57,859 nucleotides of DNA from an uncultured Eubacteriales bacterium. Lineage in GTDB: Bacteria; Bacillota; Clostridia; Christensenellales; Aristaeellaceae. Where the stretch lies: positions 1 through 57,859 of the forward strand of contig CADBKQ010000014.1 of assembly GCA_902795275.1 (NCBI GenBank), read 5' to 3'. Every line of letters begins with the position of its first letter. The first letter of the stretch is position 1. The notes below the pieces were generated by a model, which was given only the letters and a program-made list of their open reading frames with translations, was not told the DNA's origin and ran no database searches. Below, piece after piece: positions 18,819 to 28,097 of the stretch. The position numbers and the translations under genes are program-made.

Positions 18819-18847
18819 ATTATATCAAAATATTTCCGACAAATCAA
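18819..18847 (-). promoter_or_regulatory. Promoter of the ABCG-type operon
   Basis: TTGATT (18847-18842) and TATAAT (18824-18819) with a 17-base spacer, diverging from the glycosidase promoter. Confidence 0.65.
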
Positions 18848-18880
18848 GATGCCGCGCCGCCGAATCCAAAACAAAACCGA

Positions 18881-18909
18881 TTGTCAAACCCGCCGTCCGG
18901 TTGTATAAT
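18881..18909 (+). promoter_or_regulatory. Promoter of the GH39 glycosidase gene
   Basis: TTGTCA (18881-18886) and TATAAT (18904-18909), spacer 17, 38 bases before the start codon. Confidence 0.75.
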
Positions 18910-18947
18910 GGACACAGAATCGGCCCCGAACACAGGAAGAAAGGCGG

Positions 18948-20444
18948 ATGAGCATGGAGAAACGCATCGACATTCACCCGGGAGACACCGCGGCATTCAG
19001 AAACCTGACCAATTACTGCGTCGGCACGGGCCGGCTGGATCTGGCGCTGCATCGGGAATACCAGGAGCAGCTTGCCGCCGTGCAGGAAAAATGCCATTTC
19101 CGCTACATCCGCGGCCATGGCCTGTTCAGCGACCAGATGGGCATTTACCAGGAATGGGGCCCGCCCTTCGCCGAAAAGCAGCAATGGTACTGCTTCACCT
19201 ATCTGGACCGGGTGATGGACGCTTACCTGGAAAACGGGCTGGAGCCTTTTCTGGAGCTGGGCTTCATGCCGGAAAAGCTGGCCTCCTCGGAGCAAACCCT
19301 GTTTTACTGGAAAGCCCACACCGTGCCGCCCAAGGACATGGCGGAATGGCAGCGGTTGGTAAAGGAAACCCTGAAGCACTTGGCCCAGCGCTACGGCTGG
19401 GAGCGTGTGGAAACCTGGCCCTGCGAAATCTGGAATGAACCGAACCTGCCCGGCTTCTGGGAAAAGGCGGACAAGCCCAAGTATCTGGAACTGTACCGCG
19501 CCACGGTGCAGGCGGTGAAGGAAATTCTGCCCGGCATGCGCGTGGGCGGCCCCGCCATCTGCGGCGGCGAAGGCAGCCAGCAGTGGATTGCCGACTTCCT
19601 GGCCTTCTGCCGGGACGAAAGCCTGCCCGTGGATTTTGTGACGCGCCACGCCTACATGGGCCAGCAGCCGGAGCACAAGGGCCGCTACCTGTACCATACC
19701 ATGAGCGCCCCGGACGTGCTGATCAGTGAGATGCAAAAGAGCCGGGAAGTGATCGACGCCTTCCCGGAATACAGGGGCATTCCCTTGTATATCACCGAGT
19801 TTAATACCAGCTATAATCCCTTCTGCCCCATTCACGACACCAACCTGAACGCCGCCACCTGCTGTGCGCTGCTGTCCCGCCTGGGCGACGTGGCGGACGG
19901 CTACAGCTACTGGACGTTCGGCGACGTGTTCGAGGAGCAGGGCATTCCCACCCGGCCCTTCCACGGCGGCTTCGGCATGATGGCCAACGGCCTGATTCCC
20001 AAGCCGACCCTGTGGGCGTTCTCCTTCTTTGCCAATTTACAGGGCGAATGCGTCCACCGGGACGAGCATGCCGTGATCGTGAAGCGCGGGGACGGCGGGT
20101 ACGAAGCCGTGCTGTGGAACCTGTGCCAGAACGAAAAAGAAGCTGTGGATCTGACGCTCTCCTTTCCCATCGCCGGGGACGCCGCAGCGCTGGTGGAGCG
20201 GGTGGACGAGGACGCCTGCAATCCCCTGGCCTGCTGGCACCGCATGGGCGAACCCGCCGATTTGACGCAGGAGCAGCTTTCCTTCCTCCGCGCTTCAGGC
20301 CAGCCCGCCTGCGAAACGCGGACAGCGGAAAACGGCAAGGTTTCTCTGACCCTCGCGCCAAACGCGGTGGCTCGCCTGCGCGTGCTGCCCGTGGAAAAAA
20401 CAGCCGATCCCGGATATGATTACTCCTGGTACTGCCAGGAATAA
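18948..20444 (+). CDS. GH39-family glycoside hydrolase, probable beta-xylosidase
   Basis: A 498-residue protein with a (beta/alpha)8 barrel like XynB beta-xylosidases. The acid/base glutamate sits in EIWNEPNLPGFW (Glu164) and the nucleophile in YITEFNTSYN (Glu284); an N-terminal strand FRYIRGHGLFSD and a C-terminal beta-sandwich also fit. No signal peptide is present, so it would act in the cytoplasm on imported xylo-oligosaccharides or similar glycosides. Length matches the family (about 500). It has its own promoter and stands alone; the divergent ABCG transporter is not a typical sugar importer, so a functional link is uncertain. The ATG at 18948 and one six bases later are both possible. 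Confidence 0.85.
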   Translation: MSMEKRIDIHPGDTAAFRNLTNYCVGTGRLDLALHREYQEQLAAVQEKCHFRYIRGHGLFSDQMGIYQEWGPPFAEKQQWYCFTYLDRVMDAYLENGLEPFLELGFMPEKLASSEQTLFYWKAHTVPPKDMAEWQRLVKETLKHLAQRYGWERVETWPCEIWNEPNLPGFWEKADKPKYLELYRATVQAVKEILPGMRVGGPAICGGEGSQQWIADFLAFCRDESLPVDFVTRHAYMGQQPEHKGRYLYHTMSAPDVLISEMQKSREVIDAFPEYRGIPLYITEFNTSYNPFCPIHDTNLNAATCCALLSRLGDVADGYSYWTFGDVFEEQGIPTRPFHGGFGMMANGLIPKPTLWAFSFFANLQGECVHRDEHAVIVKRGDGGYEAVLWNLCQNEKEAVDLTLSFPIAGDAAALVERVDEDACNPLACWHRMGEPADLTQEQLSFLRASGQPACETRTAENGKVSLTLAPNAVARLRVLPVEKTADPGYDYSWYCQE

Positions 20445-20480
20445 AGCGCGCGGGAATCGGCTGAATCGTTCTCCCATGTG

Positions 20481-21659
20481 TTATTCTGCTTTGAGCAGAA
20501 TCGCTTCACTCATTCTGGGCTGCTGATCCTGATAGACAGGTGCCAACGCCAGGTTGTTCACATCGTCAACCGAATCAAACAGCACCTCAAAAACCAGTTT
20601 GTTTTCTTTGTTCAGCGCAATGCTCTGCACCCCGTCTTCGTCAATCACCGCACTGTTGCGGCAGAGCGCCCAGCCTGCGATGATGTCGAGGTTCTCCGGG
20701 TTTTCCCAGGCCTTCCAGGCTTGAATCCAGGACGCCGGGCAGGTGACGGTGATCTTTCCCCGCAGGTCGATCTGCCCGGCGGCCAGTTCCGCGGAGGCCG
20801 TATAGTCCCGCCCTTTCCCGCTGCCGCGCAGACAGGTCAAATCATGGTTCTGTTTCAGCGTGAAGGCAAAGGTGGTGCTTTCGCCCTGCTCCGCGGCCTC
20901 CCGATAAGTGTCGCCGTCCTGGCACATGATGCTGCGGATGCGATACAGCTTGGCCTGAAAGGTCAGGGTATCCCGCAGGCAGTCTTCCGGAATTTCACAT
21001 TCTTTCCAGCCGATCACGCTTCCGTCCGATTGTACGATATTGTCGCCGCCGATGATGTCCAGATAGGTGCCATCCGCCAGGCTCAGGCCGTCATGCAGCC
21101 CGATGTCCAAGGTGGCGATCCATCTCTGCCCGCTTCCGTCCAACTGCTGAATGGCCCGCTGCCGTTCGGGAATATCGCTGATCATGGTTTTCGCGGCAAT
21201 CATATCCGGCTCTTCCCAGATCCATTTGATCTTTTCATCCGGCGTTCCTTCGTGCAGGGCGGTTTCGTTCCAGTTACCAGTCATGCGGTACGCCATGAAT
21301 ACCCGGTTCCCTTCATAATAAGCCTGCTCGATGCGGATGGTAATGCCATCCTTCGTTGTCCATTCCATGGCAATGTTTTCCGCAACTTTGTCCACGGCGG
21401 ACAGCCTGCTGTCGCCGCGAGGCTCCTGGGACAGCCGGCCGAACAGACCCAGCGCGGCGGCAAGCGCGCCTGTGACCGTCAGCAGGACAAGCGCGATGGC
21501 GATCACCATGGAAACAGAAATTTTCTTCACCACAACGTTTTCTCCTTTCGCATTCGCAAGAACCCGCCGCGCAAGCCATGGATCTTCCCGCAAACCTGAA
21601 AGCGCGGCATTCATCGCCGTCTGAACTTTTTCCTGTTCTTCACGCAGGGTCATGGTCAT
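20481..21659 (-). CDS. Anti-sigma factor-like membrane protein (ECF partner)
   Basis: A 392-residue protein with a short cytoplasmic N-terminus (~45 residues), one membrane segment (SVSMVIAIALVLLTVTGALA, about residues 48-68) and a large external part resembling DUF4179-type anti-sigma proteins. Its start lies 20 bases inside the ECF sigma gene, which indicates coupled translation and a partner role: holding the sigma factor at the membrane until an external signal is sensed. The ATG at 21659 is preceded by AAGGA; a GTG three bases upstream is less likely. No zinc-binding anti-sigma motif (HxxxCxxC) is visible. The external signal is unknown. Confidence 0.75.
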   Translation of the reverse strand: MTMTLREEQEKVQTAMNAALSGLREDPWLARRVLANAKGENVVVKKISVSMVIAIALVLLTVTGALAAALGLFGRLSQEPRGDSRLSAVDKVAENIAMEWTTKDGITIRIEQAYYEGNRVFMAYRMTGNWNETALHEGTPDEKIKWIWEEPDMIAAKTMISDIPERQRAIQQLDGSGQRWIATLDIGLHDGLSLADGTYLDIIGGDNIVQSDGSVIGWKECEIPEDCLRDTLTFQAKLYRIRSIMCQDGDTYREAAEQGESTTFAFTLKQNHDLTCLRGSGKGRDYTASAELAAGQIDLRGKITVTCPASWIQAWKAWENPENLDIIAGWALCRNSAVIDEDGVQSIALNKENKLVFEVLFDSVDDVNNLALAPVYQDQQPRMSEAILLKAE

Positions 21660-22161
21660 CACGTCCTTCCAAAGCGCAGCGCAGTTTCTTTCTTGCGCGG
21701 TTCAAACGGCTGCCGACCGCCTGATGGGTGATCCCCAAGGTATCGGCAGCCTCGTCATACGTCATTCCCTGAAGCCAGCACAGCAGCGCGGCTTCCCTCA
21801 GCTTCACCGGCAGATTCATCACGGCGACCGTCAGGCTTTCGTGATGTTCGTCTGTCGGCGCGGCGGCCTCCGGAAGCATATCCGGGGTTATATTTCGATC
21901 CACATGCCGGAACCATGCGGTTCTGCGCATGTCCTTGCATGTGTTGATGGCAATCCGGCTCAGCCAGGTGCGCTCCGAGGCGTCCCGCCGGAAGGATCCC
22001 AGGTTCCGGTAAGCCTTGATGAAGGTTTCCTGCACAGCGTCCTTCGCCAGTTCCTCGTCGTGCAGATACGCGTAGCACAGCCGCAGCAGGGGAAGCTGAT
22101 ACAGGCCGACCATCCGTTCGAGTGTCTCTTCCTTCCTGTCAGGGCCCTTGACAGTTTCCAT
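21640..22161 (-). CDS. ECF-family RNA polymerase sigma factor
   Basis: A 173-residue sigma factor with only regions 2 and 4. Region 2 contains LRLCYAYLHDEELAKDAVQE and AYRNLGSFRRDASERTWLSR; region 4 has LPVKLREAALLCWLQGMTYDEAAD and ITHQAVGSRLNRARKKLRCAL. It would redirect polymerase to a small regulon under control of the membrane anti-sigma protein encoded downstream. I prefer the ATG at 22161 over the GTG at 22182, because the suspected -10 (CGTCTA, 22192-22187) would start transcription at about the GTG itself. Confidence 0.9.
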   Translation of the reverse strand: METVKGPDRKEETLERMVGLYQLPLLRLCYAYLHDEELAKDAVQETFIKAYRNLGSFRRDASERTWLSRIAINTCKDMRRTAWFRHVDRNITPDMLPEAAAPTDEHHESLTVAVMNLPVKLREAALLCWLQGMTYDEAADTLGITHQAVGSRLNRARKKLRCALEGRDDHDPA

Positions 22162-22186
22162 AGCGGCCTCATCCCCTTTCACCCAT

Positions 22187-22215
22187 TAGACGACAGATCA
22201 TTGATGATTGCAACA
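22187..22215 (-). promoter_or_regulatory. Possible self-regulated ECF promoter
   Basis: TGTTGC (22215-22210) and CGTCTA (22192-22187) are 17 bases apart on the minus strand. CGTCTA is a typical ECF -10; the -35 is only roughly like TGAAAC/TGCAAC. Inference. Confidence 0.3.
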
Positions 22216-22401
22216 TCCAGCGGAAAGATTTTTCAAAAGAATCCTAAATAAAAAGCCATGCTGTATATAGCGTTTTGGCGCTGCCCGTTTTCGCTGTATA
22301 CAGTATGGCCTGTATTTGTATCATAATCCATTCCATTATCATTTGATAACCGACAGCCAACCGAACGATTTGCGCAGCCAGCGACCTCAACATTTCGATC
22401 T

Positions 22402-22590
22402 TCAACGAACTTGTGATTGCAGCGTCATTCTCCGCAGAGAAGAAAACAGCTTCAACATAAGACCAAGCAGATCGTGGCAATATATAGCTGCCGAAGGAAT
22501 CTCTAAAATCAACTCAAATGCTTCCCTATCCCCCATTATCCGGCCAAAGAGCAGTTTCTCCAGAAAGCTCCTCTTTCCCTCAATCGTCAT
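22402..22590 (-). CDS. Small hypothetical protein coupled to the SNF2 helicase gene
   Basis: A 62-residue frame starts with an ATG overlapping the helicase stop codon (ATGA). It encodes a charged N-terminal half (MTIEGKRSFLEKLLFGRI, then MGDREAFELILEIPSAA) and a hydrophobic stretch HDLLGLMLKLF. No family is recognised. Coupling suggests it may be translated, but an overlapping frame in the same region keeps this uncertain. The rest of the gap up to the sigma factor holds nothing I can name. Confidence 0.3.
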   Translation of the reverse strand: MTIEGKRSFLEKLLFGRIMGDREAFELILEIPSAAIYCHDLLGLMLKLFSSLRRMTLQSQVR

Positions 22591-25500
22591 TCTTTTCCGT
22601 CAAACAGCGACAGAATGTCCTTCTCCGTCAGGCGGGTGGGCATTTCCTCGCCGGGGGTGATGAGCTTATCGAAGAGGCGGCGCTTGCGGTCGCTCATCTT
22701 CAGCACCTGCTCCTCAATGGAGTGATGCACCACCAGGCGCAGCACTTCCACCTTCTTCGTCTGCCCGATACGGTGGGCGCGGCCGGTGGCCTGCTCTTCG
22801 GCGGTGGGATTCCACCAGGGATCGTAGTGAATCACCAGGTCGGCTCCCGTCAGGTTCAAGCCCGTGCCGCCCGCTTTCAGCGAAATCAGGAACACGTTGG
22901 TTTCCCCGCTGTTGAAGCGCTCGGTCAGCTCCAGGCGCTTGGCCGGCGGCGTATCGCCGTCCAGGTACAGGTAAGGAATGTTCTCCTGCCGCAGGCGCTT
23001 TTCGATGATGTGCAGCATGGAGGTGAACTGGGAAAAGATCAGCGCGCGCCGTCCCGCGGCCAGGAAGCCGGGCAGCACATCCATCAGCAGCTCCAGCTTG
23101 CCGCTCACGCCGTCGTAATCCGGCAGGCACAGAGCAGGATGGCAGCAGATCTGCCGCAGCTCCGTGATGGCGGAGAGCACCTCCGCCCGGCCCCGGCCCA
23201 TGCCCCTGTCCCGCAAAATCTGGTTGACCCTTTCGCGCTTTTGCAGCAGCGCCGCGTCGTACACCCGGCGCTGTTCCGGGGGCAGCTCGGCCATGAGCAC
23301 GGTTTCCATTTTCTCCGGCAGCTCGCCCAGCACATCGCCCTTTACCCGGCGCATGAGGAACGGGCGGATGCGGCGGCGCAGGTCTTCGGCGTTCTGGCCC
23401 TCGCCCCAGCGCCGCAGAAAATCGGTGTACCGGGGCAGATAGCCGGGCAGCACGAAGTCAAACAGGCTCCACAGTTCGCCCGCGTGGTTCTCCATGGGCG
23501 TGCCGGTGAGGGCGATGCGGGTTTCGGCGGTCAGCAGCTTCACCGCGTGCGCGCCCACGCTCTGCACGTTCTTGATCTGCTGGGCTTCGTCCAGGATGGC
23601 GAAGCGGAAGGGAATCTCCTTCATCAGGGCAATGTCCCGGCGAATCAGCGGATAACTGGTGATCACCAGGTCGGGGGTGTCGCCGCTTCGCAGGGCTTCG
23701 ATCTGCTCGGCCCTGGCAGCCTGGGTGCCGCTGAGCAGCGTTACGGACAGCTGGGGCGTGAAGCGGGCGCATTCGCTGAGCCAGTTGTAGGTGAGCGACG
23801 TGGGCGACACGATCAGGGAAGGCTTTCGGTCGGGGGCGTTCTGCTTCACCGACAGTAGCGCGGCCAGCATCTGCACCGTTTTGCCCAGGCCCATATCGTC
23901 CGCCAGGATGCCGCCCAGGCCCAGGGCATGGAGGGAAAGCAGCCAGGCAAAGCCCCGTTCCTGGTAAGGCCGCAGGCAATCGACGGGCGGAGGCGGAGGG
24001 GTGAAATCCAGGGAAGCGGCCTCGGCGGCCTTCTCATCCAGCGTGACATTCAGGCGGTTTTCCCGGATCAGCGCGGACAGGTACGCCGCCCAGCAAGCGC
24101 CCAGCTCCTGCTTTCCGGTGGATTCCGCGCTTTCCGTCACCGCTTCGGCCAGCGGCTGCCAATCGGCTGTGTCCGATAGATCCAGGTAGTCCCCGGTCTT
24201 GAACCGGAAATACCGCCGCCGCTTCCGCAGCGCTTCCAGCAGGGGATAAAGCTCCTCGATGGGCGTGTCGCCGTCCATCATTTCCAGCTCCAGCCGCCCG
24301 CTTTGCAGCCGCAGCGCGCCCCGGAACAGGGGCTTTCTCGGGGTGAGGCGGCGGAAATCCTTACTGAAAAACACTTCGGCGCACGCCGTCAGACGGTTCG
24401 CGCCCTCCGTGACGAAATCATAAATCCGTTCACTGCCGCTCAGATAGACATGCTTTTTATAAATATGAAACCCATCCCGCGCCAGTTCGTCCAGCACGGC
24501 GCGTTCCGCCGCCGCGTCCCGCAGAAGCAGCGCGTCGCCGGGAGCGCTTTCCGGGTCGAAGGGGTCCAGCTTCACCTGTCCGTAACCGAAGGAAACCTTC
24601 GCCGTAACGTCGTTTCCTTCTTTGTCCAGATATACCTGGGCTTTCAGCGGCAGATGCAGGAAGTGGCTCTCCAGCGCGGGGTCGATGGTTACGGTGGTTT
24701 CCCGCAGCAGGAAGGGCAGCAGTTCGCTCATCACGCGCTGGGTTTCCTGGGCGGAAAAGCTGACGGAGGTTTCCCGGCCGGAGGAGAACCGGTGTACGGC
24801 GGAAACAAGGGCCCGCTGTTCCCGGGGCAGCTGGAGGCATTCTCCGTCCGCCAGGAGAAAGCGATAGTCCTTCGTCAGCGGCACCAGCGTTTCAGGCACC
24901 TCCACCGCCATATTCAATTTCTGCGGCGTGCCGGACAGCAGAAAATTCAGCGGCAGCGGGCGGCTTTTGATTCCCTGCACCTGGTATTGCAGGCCGTTTG
25001 CCTGGAGAGTAAAGGGAAGGCAGGCCAGCGCTTCCAGCACGCGCACCGCGGCCCGGGGCGGCAGGAGCATCACCCGGGCGTCCACGCCGGTCATGACGCG
25101 GCCATTGCCAAATTCGCAGCACTCCGCCAAAATATCCAGCAGCGCATTTTCCTTCTCGCTGAACCGCATCCATTGGGGATTGTATTCAAAGCCCTTGCCG
25201 AAGGACAGCGCTTCGCCGTTTTCACGGCATTCCAAAAAACGGGGAATATGCCGCACCACGTACAGCCTGTCTTCGCCGATTTTCAGTCCGATGCGAAGCC
25301 CTTCCCGGGTGAGGAACAGGGAAGGCGCCAGCCGGATACCGTCGGTTTCGGGCAGCATGGCGGCGACAGCTTCAAACAGCGCAGGGGCTGCCAGCTGCGC
25401 CCTGTGCTTTTCCATTTCCTGGACTACGCCGCTTTCCAGGGCCGTCAGCGCGGCGGCCACGCCATGGGCGCAGGGGTACCCGCCGCAGTCGCAGCGGATC

Positions 25501-25679
25501 TGTCCGGCCGAAACAGACACCAAATGGCGCTCTTCGCCGGAAACGATATAGATCACCTCGTCCTTATGATCGTCCCGCACGTGCCGGGCTTCCCGCACCA
25601 GCGCGCGATGAAACATGGCGCTGCCCTGGGCAAAAACCTCTTCCCCCACCTGTTCCCGCAGCATCTCCTCGGTCAGCAT
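22587..25679 (-). CDS. SWIM-domain SNF2-family DNA helicase/ATPase
   Basis: A 1030-residue protein. Near residues 60-75 a SWIM zinc motif, IRCDCGGYPCAHG (Cys63, Cys65, Cys70, His72), precedes a long SNF2-associated region. The C-terminal ~450 residues are a Swi2/Snf2 ATPase: LADDMGLGKTVQML (motif I), the box AILDEAQQIKN (motif II), ALTGTPMENH (motif III), and YLDGDTPPAKR, LISLKAGGTGLNLTGAD and ATGRAHRIGQTK (motifs IV-VI). Such proteins translocate on double-stranded DNA and remodel protein-DNA complexes; the cellular role in Firmicutes is not well defined. ATG at 25679 follows GGTGGAGG. Confidence 0.93.
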   Translation of the reverse strand: MLTEEMLREQVGEEVFAQGSAMFHRALVREARHVRDDHKDEVIYIVSGEERHLVSVSAGQIRCDCGGYPCAHGVAAALTALESGVVQEMEKHRAQLAAPALFEAVAAMLPETDGIRLAPSLFLTREGLRIGLKIGEDRLYVVRHIPRFLECRENGEALSFGKGFEYNPQWMRFSEKENALLDILAECCEFGNGRVMTGVDARVMLLPPRAAVRVLEALACLPFTLQANGLQYQVQGIKSRPLPLNFLLSGTPQKLNMAVEVPETLVPLTKDYRFLLADGECLQLPREQRALVSAVHRFSSGRETSVSFSAQETQRVMSELLPFLLRETTVTIDPALESHFLHLPLKAQVYLDKEGNDVTAKVSFGYGQVKLDPFDPESAPGDALLLRDAAAERAVLDELARDGFHIYKKHVYLSGSERIYDFVTEGANRLTACAEVFFSKDFRRLTPRKPLFRGALRLQSGRLELEMMDGDTPIEELYPLLEALRKRRRYFRFKTGDYLDLSDTADWQPLAEAVTESAESTGKQELGACWAAYLSALIRENRLNVTLDEKAAEAASLDFTPPPPPVDCLRPYQERGFAWLLSLHALGLGGILADDMGLGKTVQMLAALLSVKQNAPDRKPSLIVSPTSLTYNWLSECARFTPQLSVTLLSGTQAARAEQIEALRSGDTPDLVITSYPLIRRDIALMKEIPFRFAILDEAQQIKNVQSVGAHAVKLLTAETRIALTGTPMENHAGELWSLFDFVLPGYLPRYTDFLRRWGEGQNAEDLRRRIRPFLMRRVKGDVLGELPEKMETVLMAELPPEQRRVYDAALLQKRERVNQILRDRGMGRGRAEVLSAITELRQICCHPALCLPDYDGVSGKLELLMDVLPGFLAAGRRALIFSQFTSMLHIIEKRLRQENIPYLYLDGDTPPAKRLELTERFNSGETNVFLISLKAGGTGLNLTGADLVIHYDPWWNPTAEEQATGRAHRIGQTKKVEVLRLVVHHSIEEQVLKMSDRKRRLFDKLITPGEEMPTRLTEKDILSLFDGKE

Positions 25680-25795
25680 GAAGCGTCCTCCACCTTCAAA
25701 TAATAAAAAACGCACATCCTTTTATAATACGACGCGCGTTTCTTTTTTCCTGCCGGGAAGTATAATGAAAAAACGATCAAATGAATCTTCGGTTC

Positions 25796-26761
25796 TCAGT
25801 ATCCCGTCTTCCTGTTCACCAGATGCGCAAGCGGGCGTCCCGCGCAGTAGTTTTCAAAGTCCTCCAGGAATTGGTCGATGATTCTGTCCACGGTGTATGC
25901 CAGCGTCATGTTGCCCGCCACGTGGGGCGTGACGAGCAGGCGCGGGCAATCCCACAGCCCACTGTCCCGCGGCAGCGGTTCCTCCTCAAACACATCCAGC
26001 GCCCCCCCGGCCAGACGCCCGCTTCGCAGCAGCGTTTCCAGCGCCCGCTGGTCGATGGCGCTGCCCCGGCCAACGTTCACAAGGTATGCGTCCCGGGGCA
26101 GCAGGCCCAGCCGCTTTTCGTTCAGGATGCCGCGGGTTTCCGACGTGCCCGGTAACGAAAGAATGAGCAAGTCCGTGTCGGGAAGCGCGGCGTCCAGTTC
26201 GTTTTCGGAAATGATGCGGTCAAACAGCCCGCTCAGGTTTCTTCCGCTGCGGTTCATGCCCACCAGGCAAGCAGGCGAAAACGCCCGCAGACGAAGGGCC
26301 GCTTCCCGGCCGATGTCGCCGGTGCCCAGCAGCGTGATCCGGCTGCCGTGAATGGAACGGATGGGCAGATCCCGCCGCCATTCCCGGCGGCTCACGATCC
26401 CGTTGTACTCCATCTGGCGGCGCATCAGCTCCAACGTGACCATCACGATATGCTCAGCGATCGTCACGCCGTAAGCGCCGGAGGAATTGGACAGCAGGGC
26501 GTCCGGCGCGGCAAAAACATCATCGCCTAAAAACTGGTCCACTCCGGCGGAGGGTGTACACAGCCAGCGCAGCTTTGGCGCGTTTCGCGCAAGGAAAGCC
26601 GACTGGCCCAGAATCACTTCCGCCTCCGGCAGCGCGGGCGCAGCCTCCCGTTCGTTAGTAAAGAATTCAGCCCTGAACCCGTGGTGTTCGGCGGCGGCCA
26701 GGATGCGTTCCCGATAAGCGCCGTTTGGCACCGGCAGAACAACCGCCAAGATTCGTTCCAT
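25796..26761 (-). CDS. D-isomer-specific 2-hydroxyacid dehydrogenase family protein
   Basis: A 321-residue oxidoreductase with the split catalytic domain and a central NAD(P) Rossmann fold: ITLLGTGDIGREAALRL, then the catalytic arginine in LVNVGRGSAID, glutamate in LDVFEEEPLP and histidine in LVTPHVAGNM. These are the Arg-Glu-His triad of D-2-hydroxyacid dehydrogenases, which reduce 2-oxoacids to D-2-hydroxyacids. The N-terminal substrate half (LCTPSAGVDQFL) fits the family, but the substrate cannot be predicted; glyoxylate, hydroxypyruvate or a related acid are options. The gene diverges from the propeller-protein gene. I chose ATG at 26761; a TTG six bases upstream is also in frame. Confidence 0.88.
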   Translation of the reverse strand: MERILAVVLPVPNGAYRERILAAAEHHGFRAEFFTNEREAAPALPEAEVILGQSAFLARNAPKLRWLCTPSAGVDQFLGDDVFAAPDALLSNSSGAYGVTIAEHIVMVTLELMRRQMEYNGIVSRREWRRDLPIRSIHGSRITLLGTGDIGREAALRLRAFSPACLVGMNRSGRNLSGLFDRIISENELDAALPDTDLLILSLPGTSETRGILNEKRLGLLPRDAYLVNVGRGSAIDQRALETLLRSGRLAGGALDVFEEEPLPRDSGLWDCPRLLVTPHVAGNMTLAYTVDRIIDQFLEDFENYCAGRPLAHLVNRKTGY

Positions 26762-26871
26762 TTGCAATCCCTTCTTCTGTGTGTAATGGCTCTGCCTGCA
26801 TTATAAACGAGAAAGCGCAAAGGCGCAAGCAAAAGCCGTGTCTTTCACCTGCGGAATGAAAGAATCCCTAT

Positions 26872-26900
26872 TTGACGGACGGGGAAAACCATAGTATAAT
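26872..26900 (+). promoter_or_regulatory. Promoter of the propeller-protein/hemW operon
   Basis: TTGACG (26872-26877) and TATAAT (26895-26900), spacer 17, about 85 bases ahead of the start codon. Confidence 0.8.
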
Positions 26901-26984
26901 AGGCAAGGTTCCCTTTGCTTCCGTGATGGCGGAGGCTTGGGGAAGAAGGTTCAGCTTTGACTTCTCTTGAAGGAGAAAACATAC

Positions 26985-28097
26985 ATGCAGTTTTCCGAAA
27001 AAACGGATAACAAGAAGCGAATGATTTTTGTGGCCGCGCTGCTGGCGCTGGTGGTTCTGATCGGGCTGGCGGCGGGCGGCGTGTTCGGCGGCAGCAGCAA
27101 GAGCGTTTCCGCCGTGCGTCTCCGCTGCCTGGCGTCGCAGGACGTGACGCCCTTCGGCAGCGACATTCTGTATTACGACGGCATGACGCTGTACTGCCTG
27201 CGCTCCAATGGCTACGAAAAATGGAGCTATCCCCTGGGCGAGAACGCCTCCTTTTCGTGCAGCGACAGCGTGGTGGCCGCCTGGATGGGCACCCAGCTGC
27301 ACATCGTGGACAAGGACGGCAGGACGACCTATAATGAAAACCTGCCCAACGCCATCCAGTTTGTGCGCGTTGGGACAAAATACGTGGCGGTGGTCATCGG
27401 CGCGGATACCAGCCCGACCCTGATCGTCAAGGACATGCAGGGCACCACCATGGATCAGGAAACCTCGGCGTACCAGGACGCGATCATTCTCGACCTGGGC
27501 TTTTTCAGCGACGGCGAATATCTCTGGACCACGTCCATGGACGTATATGGCAGCGTACCGGATACGCGCCTCCACACCTTCCGGGTGCACGTGAGCAATT
27601 CGGGCGGCATTTCCCTGGGGGACAACCTGGTGTATTCCGTGGTGTACGCCGGGGCGAAGCTGAACGTGATCAGCACCCGGCAGCTGCGGCAATACGATTA
27701 CCGCGGCACCCAGGATCAAAGCGGCACCGTGCTGGTCTACGGCTGGCAGCTCATGGACGCCGTGCCCAGCGGCAGCGAAGCCATGCTGCTGTTCAAGCCC
27801 GCAAAAGCCGCCGACACCATGGGCCGCATTAACCAGCTCCGGCTGATCTGGGGCAAGACCGACCGCCGCTACGCCCTTCCCTGCGCCTGCGTGGGCGCCG
27901 GGCTGTACAACAAACGCATCTACGCCTTTGCCGACGATATGGTGTACCGCGCCGACCTGGGCAGCCGCCGGTTTACCCCCATCAGCATCGGCCACCTGCT
28001 GAACGGCCAGACGGTGACGGGATTCCTGGGCATCCTGAAAGACGGCACGGCGCTGCTGTCCTGCATGAATGAAGTCTACGCCGTATCGCTGCTATGA
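26985..28097 (+). CDS. Membrane-anchored beta-propeller-like protein (DUF5711-like)
   Basis: A 370-residue protein with one N-terminal membrane segment (residues ~13-33, MIFVAALLALVVLIGLAAGG) and an external domain of repeated strand patterns such as DILYYDGMTLYCLRSNGYEKW and VVAAWMGTQLHIVDKDGRTTY, which resemble PQQ/WD propeller blades. I know related proteins in Clostridia only as uncharacterised DUF5711-type. The ATG at 26985 follows AAGGAG; a TTG 18 bases earlier is unlikely. The last codons overlap the hemW start (ATGA), so the two are co-translated, though the functional link is unclear. Confidence 0.7.
   Translation: MQFSEKTDNKKRMIFVAALLALVVLIGLAAGGVFGGSSKSVSAVRLRCLASQDVTPFGSDILYYDGMTLYCLRSNGYEKWSYPLGENASFSCSDSVVAAWMGTQLHIVDKDGRTTYNENLPNAIQFVRVGTKYVAVVIGADTSPTLIVKDMQGTTMDQETSAYQDAIILDLGFFSDGEYLWTTSMDVYGSVPDTRLHTFRVHVSNSGGISLGDNLVYSVVYAGAKLNVISTRQLRQYDYRGTQDQSGTVLVYGWQLMDAVPSGSEAMLLFKPAKAADTMGRINQLRLIWGKTDRRYALPCACVGAGLYNKRIYAFADDMVYRADLGSRRFTPISIGHLLNGQTVTGFLGILKDGTALLSCMNEVYAVSLL

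Noticed and set aside
22518..23858. Open frame of 446 codons opposite the SNF2 helicase
   Set aside because: Shadow frame; the helicase motifs on the other strand are unambiguous.
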